The notes beneath the pieces were generated by a model. That model made no database searches. It had not been told where the DNA came from and was given only the letters and a program-made list of their open reading frames with translations. A DNA stretch of 64,000 bases from Polychytrium aggregatum. Taxonomy: Eukaryota > Chytridiomycota > Chytridiomycetes > Polychytriales. This document shows positions 57,275-64,000 of the stretch, in pieces; the stretch's first letter is position 1, and the number at the start of each line of letters is the position of its first letter. The translations under genes were made by a program, and so were the position numbers. Location of the stretch: the NCBI RefSeq assembly GCF_025602895.1, contig NW_026516348.1:33876-97875 (forward strand). Reading direction: 5' to 3'.

Positions 57275-58324
57275 ATGACATACCACCGGCCCGGTACGCC
57301 TTATGCGTTGCTTGAAGCAAAGCTGATCGACCATATGACCCCAAAGGTGTATGAGGGTATTATGGAGCTCTGGAAATACTCGATCAAGCACTCGACGACA
57401 CCTCTGCAGCGCTTCCAGAATGCAATGACGCTGATCCCGCAGTGGACGAACGAGGCGATCGATAAGGAAACGCACCGCATCTCCAGCACCGCCCGCTTTT
57501 CCCTGGGTGGTATGCTGGACCACATCCTCTCTGGGTATCTGACGGATCTGACGTTAACGTCGACTTCTTCCCCGCATGAAAAGGTCAAGTCGAACAAGGA
57601 TCTGCTGAAGGACTTTGTGCACCACGCATACATCGAGTGTGGCAGGCATTTCCACGGCTGCCCGACGGCAGTCGACCACCTGGCATCTGCCCCGCATTCG
57701 CTGGACGACAAGATCCGCAGGTACAACAGCTGCGAGGAGATCATCCGGAAGGCACTGCGATCGACCTTGATTAACATGATCCCATTCGAGGACGTCCTTA
57801 TCGAGCTGAACAATATGCCCCCGCAGCCGCTCTTTGCCGCACCGCCTGCACCCGCCCAGCCAGCACACTCGGCATCCGAGATGTCATCGGTCGACAGCGC
57901 ATCGATCAAGACGCTGACGGATCGCTTAGAGAGACTCGAGCTGCTGCTGATGAAGCAAGCATTGCAGCAGCAACCGCATTCGCCGCGCATCCAGTTCCCA
58001 GCGACCAAGTCGCCGCCCACGGAAACGGAGGACGATGCGTCGGTCGCCCGCATTGAAGTCGAGCATGAGGATGAGGGTGAACCCGAACCCGAGCATGAGC
58101 CTGCGCCTGCGCCGGTGCCAAATGTCGAAGACGCGCCACCCGCTTGTGACGACCAGGTACCAGAGCTGCCGGTGGCCGACGATCTCGTTCAACCCCTGAC
58201 GCAACCCGGAACCGTCGTTCCCGAGATCAAGTTTGTGCAAGTATCCAACCCCGCATTTCGCATCGGCCCTCCATCATCTGTGGCCGGAGCGGACAACAGC
58301 GTCGACAGGACGTTGGGATTGTAG
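57275..58324 (+). CDS. DUF5764-like NCLDV protein with acidic tail
   Basis: 349 residues from MTYHRPGTPYALLEAKLIDH. The N-terminal ~190 residues follow the pattern I recall for DUF5764, a conserved NCLDV family: LIDHMTPKVYEGIMELWKYS, LQRFQNAMTLIPQWTNEAID, KETHRISSTARF, LLKDFVHHAYIECGRHFHGC and a final IRKALRSTLINMIPFEDVLI. A predicted coiled coil (LTDRLERLELLLMKQALQQQ) lies near 245. The C-terminal third is a very acidic, Pro-rich tail (EHEDEGEPEPEHEPAPAPVP). The role of this family is not known to me; wide NCLDV conservation suggests a virion or core-replication part. Intact. Confidence 0.8.
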   Translation: MTYHRPGTPYALLEAKLIDHMTPKVYEGIMELWKYSIKHSTTPLQRFQNAMTLIPQWTNEAIDKETHRISSTARFSLGGMLDHILSGYLTDLTLTSTSSPHEKVKSNKDLLKDFVHHAYIECGRHFHGCPTAVDHLASAPHSLDDKIRRYNSCEEIIRKALRSTLINMIPFEDVLIELNNMPPQPLFAAPPAPAQPAHSASEMSSVDSASIKTLTDRLERLELLLMKQALQQQPHSPRIQFPATKSPPTETEDDASVARIEVEHEDEGEPEPEHEPAPAPVPNVEDAPPACDDQVPELPVADDLVQPLTQPGTVVPEIKFVQVSNPAFRIGPPSSVAGADNSVDRTLGL

Positions 58325-58396
58325 GCGTTGGATGTTTTTTTCTATCACCAGAGAAGCAATACAGTGCCCACACTGGCTTTCTTCAACTCGGTCCAA

Positions 58397-58852
58397 ATGG
58401 CTCTTCAATCCTCCACCGGTCTCTGGATTGTCATCTTTGTCTTGATCGCTCTGGTCATCCACATGCACCTGCGCCTGATGGAGCTCGAAAGCGGTGCCCC
58501 CAGTCGTCACGGTTATGGCAGCCGCAAGACCAGCAACGGTCGCAAGCAGTGGTGGCACAACGGAATCAAGCGTGTGGGTGGGCTTTGGGAATATCTCGCC
58601 GACACCCCGACGGCCGCATCGGCTCCCACCACTACCACCAGCACCAGCGCAAATGCATCGGCCACGCCGTCGACGGCGCAGAACACGACTATGTCGTCGA
58701 CTTCAATGTCGTCGTCTATTGTGAACCCGGACGACATCGCCATACCCAGCGACCCCACCACAGGCGCCAGCGCGGCCATCACCGGACCGCTCGCTCCCTA
58801 CGATTACGAGGAGGGGCAGTACGCACTGTGGAAGGCTCCTTCTGCGAAATAG
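58397..58852 (+). CDS. Membrane-anchored Ser/Thr-rich protein, 151 aa
   Basis: I choose MALQSSTGLWIVIFVLIALV as the start; an in-frame ATG at 58328 is possible. A single N-terminal membrane segment (residues ~8-26) is followed by a basic stretch with WWHNGIKRVGGLWEYL, then a long Ser/Thr/Ala-rich linker and a conserved-looking acidic end (YDYEEGQYALWKAP). Likely a type II virion membrane protein by composition; no family assigned. Intact. Confidence 0.65.
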   Translation: MALQSSTGLWIVIFVLIALVIHMHLRLMELESGAPSRHGYGSRKTSNGRKQWWHNGIKRVGGLWEYLADTPTAASAPTTTTSTSANASATPSTAQNTTMSSTSMSSSIVNPDDIAIPSDPTTGASAAITGPLAPYDYEEGQYALWKAPSAK

Positions 58853-58903
58853 CTCTAAGGGTATTTTTCTCGTATGTGGATATACGACGAGCCCAATAGC
58901 ACA

Positions 58904-59275
58904 ATGGAGTGTCCACGCACCATCAACTTCAACGGCCACACCATCCACATCCGCATCTGGCAAGACGCCGACTGCAAGGAGCTCCATCTCAACTCACGCG
59001 ATTGCCTTCGTATCCTCTACCCGGCAACACCCCGAGTATTCCACAACCTCAACGCCAAGTGCAAACGCCTCACTGGCATCGATCACCCGAGATATGCGAT
59101 AGTCAAGGGCAACATTCGATACCTCAATATCCACCAGCTCGAAGAACTGGTGGCGATCCTCAAGGTCGAGGTCACCGGCGGCCAGGAGATGCTCAATCGA
59201 TTGATCATCATGTTGAAAGCTGTGGAGGATGATGCAGTCATCATGACACCCGAGGCCTATCCTATGAGCGCCGGC
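58904..59275 (+). pseudogene. MSV199-type domain protein, truncated by A4
   Basis: From MECPRTINFNGHTIHIRIWQ (an in-frame ATG at 58874 is possible). Its ~100 residues align with the N-terminus of the 39783 gene: F-x-GHTI, the DC-x-x-x-LYP segment, a RYAIVKGNIRYLNIHQLEEL match to its RYHHAKGELVF...HLLESL. The gene is cut after 124 codons by A4; its C-terminal part, perhaps a T5orf172 domain, must lie right of the window. Confidence 0.7.
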
Positions 59276-59584
59276 TGTAGGAGATGGTATCTCCGACGCT
59301 GTGCTGCGCGTACTGCGCGTACTGCGCGGCGCAGTGGGTCGTGACCTGTGCTGCGCTTTGCGTTTTCACGCACCGCAGGCAGGCCACCGCAGGGTATACC
59401 TGCGGGTTGCCCCCGTTCCCCCCGTTTGTCTGGAGTTCGGTTTTATCGTGAATAAACGTAAGTGCTCCCCGAGCTCACCCGTCCGCTAGAGTAGCCTAGC
59501 ACCGCCCTGTTCTGCCCCGTCCTGTCTTGTCTTGTACCCCCTCCCTCCCCGTCTTGCCCCAACGTCCCAGTAGTGGACGTTACA
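59276..59584 (+). repeat. 5' LTR of A4
   Basis: 309 bp, followed directly by the TGGTAGCATCGG primer site. Confidence 0.93.
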
Positions 59585-59706
59585 TGGTAGCATCGGAAAT
59601 CCTCGTCTTGTTTTCGTCCTGTTTGTCCTCTTTCTAGATCCTCAAGCTGGATCCCGCCTCTCTTGCCGACCGACTCTCCTCTCTGTCCCTGGAGCCTGCC
59701 CCTGCC

Positions 59707-60528
59707 ATGAGCAACCCCCGCCCACTTCCGGAAGCCTTCCTCAAGACCTTCCGTGCCCCAGTGTTTACTGGGAAGAGCCGCTCCTCCTCGGTGGAGGACT
59801 GGCTGCAGCAACTCGAGGACTACCTCGATGCTGCCCAAGTCGCCCCCACCCACCACATCGTCGCCGCCAAGCTCTGCTTAAAGGACCAGGCGTACCGTTG
59901 GTACCGCCGCCAAGGGTTCGACGAGCAGAGCGAAGGTGTGTTTGACGACTTCAAGGACCGCCTCCGTCGCCGCTTCGGCAGCCCCAATGCTGAACTCATT
60001 GCCCGTGACAAGCTATACTCTCTCGTGCAGCGTGGTTCTGTGACCCGCTACATCGAGGAGTTTGAAGACCTCTCCTCCCAGATTGAGGAGCTGGGCTCTG
60101 CTGATGCGATGTACCTCTTCCAGAAGGGCCTCAAGCCCAAGATCAGAGAGTACATCGCCAGCAACCCTGATGCCCGCAAGTCCCTGGACGTGATGATGGA
60201 CGTTGCCGAGAACCTCGACAACGTCCAGTACCATGGCCGCCAGTTCTACCCGCAGCTGGCAGGCGGCCATCGGTCTCATCACGTCCCAGCCCGTCCGCCT
60301 CGCCCGGCCCCGCCCGCAAGACCCATGCCTGAGCCCATGGACGTTGACGTCAACGCCATGGAGGCTCGTGGCCCTCCCCGCTCCCGGTTCCAGCAAGCTG
60401 CCACTGTCTCCCCCAAGGACAGACAGAAGCAGGAGGACCTCCGCCATGGTTCCTGCTTCTTCTGTCACCGACCGGGACACCAGGCCAAGGAGTGCCCCAT
60501 GAAGTCGGGAAACGGCCGACCCTACTAG
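59707..60528 (+). CDS. gag: Element A4 Gag
   Basis: 273 residues, same prediction as the other A copies; -1 frameshift signal at 60507-60550. Confidence 0.93.
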   Translation: MSNPRPLPEAFLKTFRAPVFTGKSRSSSVEDWLQQLEDYLDAAQVAPTHHIVAAKLCLKDQAYRWYRRQGFDEQSEGVFDDFKDRLRRRFGSPNAELIARDKLYSLVQRGSVTRYIEEFEDLSSQIEELGSADAMYLFQKGLKPKIREYIASNPDARKSLDVMMDVAENLDNVQYHGRQFYPQLAGGHRSHHVPARPPRPAPPARPMPEPMDVDVNAMEARGPPRSRFQQAATVSPKDRQKQEDLRHGSCFFCHRPGHQAKECPMKSGNGRPY

Positions 60529-61032
60529 GTGGCTCTGGAGCCCTAGTAGGAGACCAACGCCGTGGATTGCTCAATGCAGTCCACGCGTCTCCAGAGGAAG
60601 TTCACCTCGCCCCCTCCCCCGAAGGAGAAACAAACCAAGTGTTGTGCGTCGTGCGAGAGGTGCATGGTGGCGCAAGCCGCCTGCCTCTCCACGAACGTGA
60701 AGAGAAAACCAAAATTGAAAACCAAAACAAAAAAGAAAATCAAGAACCCTTGAGGGACAGGACCGCCTGTGCCCTCACCCCTGTCAAGTCGTGTGTGTCG
60801 GATGCTTCCGACATGTGTCCGCAAGCCGTGGACGTCGTGTGCAATGGCGTGCTGACGCCGCAGGCCCCCGCAATGGCCGAACCCTATCCAAAATGTCCGA
60901 GTGGCCGTGATGAAGCCAACCAAGACCAAGTGTCGCCCGTTCCCCCAAGTCAAGTCATGGTGCAGGAGGCTGTGCAGGAGGACCATGAAGAGTCCCTGCT
61001 GTACCTCCCTGCCACCGTCCAAGGTCACACCG
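60514..61032 (+). pseudogene. pol: Element A4 Pol, 5' fragment
   Basis: Open -1 frame as in A2 up to GHTV, where the LTR of B2 interrupts it a few codons before the DSGA protease motif. The rest should resume beyond B2, outside the window. Confidence 0.88.
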
Positions 61033-61823
61033 TGTTAGGGATAGCTCCTGCTTGTTCTCCACTTTGACTGCACACTTGGCTATTCTTTTGCCTTTCTGTT
61101 TGTTTGTGTGTAGCCTTGCAGTTCCCCTCCGATTTTCCGCCTTTTGCCTGTCTTTTCCGCTCCTTCCGCACTTCCGTTTTCCCGCGCTGCTCCGCTTCCT
61201 TTGTCTTCTTCGCACGCGCCGGTTTGTTTGTGCACGCGCCTTGCTGCGATTGGTTGCAATTCGGCTGCCGGTCATGTGTCCCCCCACCGGTGACTCATGA
61301 CCTGCCTGACCGCCCCGATCTCTTGTTCATCTCGCATGCATTTGCCCCAACCTTATACTTGACCAATCCGCTTCTTGGACGTTGAGTCACATTGCTTCGC
61401 CTTTGCACGTTTCTCCTGCCAGGTGCTTCGCTTTTGCTTGCGCCTCTCTCGCTTTGGTTCTCTGCCTGTCTCGGTGGTCCTTCTCGGCCCTCGTTCGTGC
61501 ATCGCCCCCTTCGCCCTGCTCGATCGCCCACTTTTCCCTCCCTTGGCCGCCCTTCGCTGCCAAGTCCGGACTTGTCTATAAATAGCCTGACCCCCGCGAT
61601 GTGTAGTCGAACCTTAGCGTTCAAAATAGGACTAAATAAAGTGCCTTCTACTTTATTCTCTGAGTGTTCCTCACGTCTCATTTCGAGACTAGTCTTATCT
61701 TGAACGGATCTTTGCTTCCCTCGCTCCCTCTCCGAGTCCACTTCGGACTTTACCCTTGCCTTCCCTGAGCTCACTTCGAGCTCACTTCTTCTTTTGCCGT
61801 TGAGTCCCCTTCGGACTCTAACA
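61033..61823 (+). repeat. 5' LTR of B2
   Basis: TGTTAGGG...CTAACA; TATAAATA at 61577-61584; AATAAAGTG near 61634. Confidence 0.92.
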
Positions 61824-61894
61824 TCATTTTGAACGCTCCCTCTTGGCTTCCCGGCCTTTCTTCTTCTTTCGCCTCTCTTTCCCTCGTCGATCCG

Positions 61895-62850
61895 ATGGCT
61901 GAGCCTGCTGCACCCCCTGCAGACCTCAACGCGTATCTGGCGCGCATGGAGGAGCGTATGAACGCCCTCATGACCCAGAACGCTGCTCTCCATCGTCAGA
62001 TCCAAGATCTGCAAGCTCCCGCCGCCGCTCCCCGCCAGGTCTACCAGGTCAACAAGCCCAAGGAGTTCCTAGGTTCCCGCGATGAAACGACGGCCTTCCT
62101 CGCCCAGTGCCACCTGGTTTTCCTCGCCGATCCTGCCTTCTTCGCGCCCGAGCGCCAGAAGGTCCTGTACGCCACCTCCTTCCTCCGCGGCTGAAGCCTT
62201 CAAAGTGGTACGAGGCCGCCTTCTACATGGCCAACCGCTTCCCGGCTTCCTTCGCGGATTTTGAAGTTGCCCTCAAGTCGACCTTCGGTGAGGACACGGC
62301 CTCCTCGCAAGATAAGGCCTTGAACGACCTCAAGCGCTTGGTCCAGCTCAAGTCCTGCCAAGCCTTCGCCACCCGCTTCGTCCAGCTCGCCGCCCGCGTC
62401 CAGACTGATGAACCCACCAAGATGCACTTCTTCAAGGAGGGTTTGAAGTCTGAGGTCAAGTTCCACCTCATCGGTCTCCGCCCCGCTCCCGCTTCCCTGC
62501 CTGAGTTGATCAAGGCAGCGGTCGAGTACGACGATGCCCTCCATCGTCTCAAGATCTCCTCCCGTTCCCAACCTCCTCCTCCTTCTTCTCGCTCTGCTCC
62601 CCATCACCACCATTCTCCCGCGCATGTTTCTTCTTCCTCCTCTTCTGCACCCACTCCCATGGACCTTGACTCTGTCTCGGTCCGCCCTGCTAAGCTCTCC
62701 GACGTCGAGAAAAAGCGACGTCGTGAGCAGGGTCTCTGCCTGTACTGCGGGGAAAAGTCTTGTCCCGGCAGTCGCGATGTTCAGCAGTGCCCGGTTCTGG
62801 TCAAACGGAACTCGGGAAATGCCCACAGCCGAGCAGCACCTCGCAAGTAA
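61895..62850 (+). pseudogene. gag: B2 Gag, frameshifted
   Basis: Starts MAEPAAPPADLNAYLARMEE and matches B1 Gag to SFLRG. There CGGCGAGG of B1 is CGGCTGAAG, giving a stop at 62192-62194, and an extra A follows at the next codons, so the frame returns at once (SKWYEAAFYMANR). From there the match continues to the zinc knuckle and NAHSRAAPRK. Apart from this double change the protein is intact. Confidence 0.87.
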
Positions 62851-62858
62851 GCGAGGTG
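62814..62858 (+). promoter_or_regulatory. Predicted -1 frameshift signal, B2
   Basis: GGGAAAT (62814-62820), stem CACCTCGC (62837-62844) / GCGAGGTG (62851-62858), gag TAA in the loop. Confidence 0.6.
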
Positions 62859-64000
62859 GTCTGTTCGGCGATACGAACATCTTCCCCCTCTGACTCGTCA
62901 TTATCGGACGATAAGCTTCTTCTTCCGGCCACCCTTGTCGTCATGAGTCTTTCTGGCCCGGTCTCCATCTCCCTTTCTGTCTTTATTGATGATGGATGCA
63001 CCGCTCTTGCCCTCATTGATCCTGCCTTTGCGGATCTCCATAAACTCTCTCTTATCCCTCTTTCTACTCCCTACTCCGTTTCCCTTGCTGATGGTTCTTC
63101 GGCCGGTTTCATTCGTTTCCAAACCGTTCCTGTGACGTTGACCATTGGTTCCCACACCGAGTCGATTTCTTTTCTTGTGACTCGACTCTCCACCACTCCC
63201 ATCACTCTTGGTCTTCCCTGGATGCGCTTGCATAATCCAGTTGTCAATTGGAAGTCCCTCTCCCTTTCGTTCTCCGATCCCTCTTGCCTTGCTGATGGAC
63301 ACATCCTCGCGGATGTCTCTGCTTCCTCCTTGGACACTTCGTCCCCTTCCGGCTATTCGCCTCCCCCTTCGGGCACTTCGCCTTTGACTCCTCCCTCCGG
63401 TCCTTCCCTTACACCGGTTCCCTCCTTTGGCACTTCGCCTTCCCTTTCTTCCCGCCTTGACTCTGCTTCGCTTTCTGAAGAGCCAACGGCTTTATCTTCG
63501 CCCGACATTGAGCTCGTTAATGCGGCGAGTCTTCTCCGTCTTGCACGGGAAGACAAGCTCGACATTTTCGCTGCCCAAATGGATATCCGTCCTCCTTCGC
63601 CGGAGGACTATCCTACGGTGTCGATAAGGTCCGTGCTCACGACGAGGTGTATGCCGAGTCTGGCACCCCTGTTTGACTCTCGAGGTGTCCCGCTCAAGAT
63701 CACATGAGTTGGCGACGTTTTCAGCCTCAAGTCGGACCTCCTTCTTCCTTGCCTCCTCACCGTCCGTATGACTTGTCTATTGAGTTTGTACGGACCGAGG
63801 ATGGAAAGGAACCTCGGTTTGCCAAAGCCGGGGAAAGTCTATCCTTTGTCCCCGGCCGAGGAATCTGCTCTTTCGGAGTATCTGACCACGCCCTCGCACG
63901 TGGTTGATCTCCAAATCCTCTTCTCCCGTTGTGCTCCCTTCTTTCTTCGTGAAGAAGCCCATGGTGGGTCTTCGGCCTTTGCGTCGACTACCGGGCCTCA
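62821..64000 (+). pseudogene. pol: B2 Pol, 5' part with several 1-base indels
   Basis: The protease region FIDDGCTALALIDP and the following Ser/Pro-rich linker match B1. Near 63650-63710 three or more single-base differences (a lost A, an extra T, a changed AAATACAATG segment) end the frame. Further 1-base losses occur near 63880 and 63900. The RT beginning (PPHRPYDLSIEFVRTEDGKE) is recognisable in another frame. Confidence 0.85.

Larger units (their letters stand above)
59276..61032 (+). mobile_element. Element A4: chromovirus A, cut by B2
   Basis: The 5' LTR 59276-59584 and internal region match A2 (offset 37,065) up to 61032, where B2 begins. CCGGC at 59271-59275 should be one target duplication; the other end is outside the window. 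gag is complete; pol is interrupted before the protease active site. Confidence 0.93.
61033..64000 (+). mobile_element. Element B2: chromovirus B, nested in A4 pol, 3' part outside window
   Basis: 5' LTR 61033-61823 (791 bp, about 1% different from B1 by eye), self-priming site ATTTTGAACGCT at 61826-61837 matching AGCGTTCAAAAT at 61616-61627, then gag and pol. Unlike B1 it has many 1-base indels in both frames. Confidence 0.92.

Overview
The window looks like a fungal (or fungus-like) nuclear chromosome segment made of two layers. The first is a block of genes typical of nucleocytoplasmic large DNA viruses (NCLDV, giant viruses). The second is a set of very young LTR retrotransposons that landed in it. 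Viral hallmarks: a fused mRNA-capping enzyme (RNA triphosphatase plus guanylyltransferase), a VLTF-2-like late transcription factor with a CWWC/FCS zinc finger, a YqaJ-type exonuclease, proteins resembling DUF5767 and DUF5764 of NCLDVs, a small conserved two- to three-pass membrane protein, and T5orf172/GIY-YIG-like genes. Genes are dense, often divergent or convergent with gaps of 6-100 bases, and many have a CCCTATAWATTC-like TATA element 50-80 bases before the ATG. I read this as an endogenous giant-virus element. The host assignment is inference: all retroelements are chromodomain Ty3/gypsy elements (chromoviruses), and two use self-priming as in fungal Tf1.

Layout. 1-2.9 kb: viral genes. 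2.9-6.4 kb: element C, a non-autonomous chromovirus with a 5-bp TSD, inserted in the last codons of the VLTF-2-like gene. 6.4-13.2 kb: VLTF-2-like, cyclin-like, an 809-aa orphan, a membrane protein, an intron-containing LRR gene and a second LRR gene. 13.2-18.7 kb: full-length element A1, splitting the second LRR gene. 18.7-22.2 kb: end of that gene, a tRNA-like relic, a beta-rich protein, two orphans and the first part of the capping enzyme. 22.2-27.0 kb: element A2 (681-bp internal deletion), splitting the capping enzyme. 27.0-30.2 kb: rest of the capping enzyme with three 1-base frameshifts and a C-terminal SAP domain, then the exonuclease. 30.2-42.1 kb: a family expansion in which paralogous gene pairs diverge from a duplicated ~300-bp promoter block, with three minisatellites. 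42.1-45.0 kb: a non-coding tandem and inverted repeat array. 45.0-56.9 kb: element B1, with full-length A3 nested in its gag. 56.9-59.3 kb: more viral genes. 59.3-64.0 kb: A4, cut by B2, which runs off the window.

All five insertions that hit the viral layer lie inside reading frames, each with (where both ends are visible) a perfect 5-bp target duplication across which the gene's frame resumes. LTR pairs are identical or nearly so. A sits in B and B sits in A, so both families were active in the same recent period. All three retroelement families carry an in-phase GGGAAAY heptamer followed by a stem-loop at the gag-pol junction, a predicted -1 ribosomal frameshift signal.
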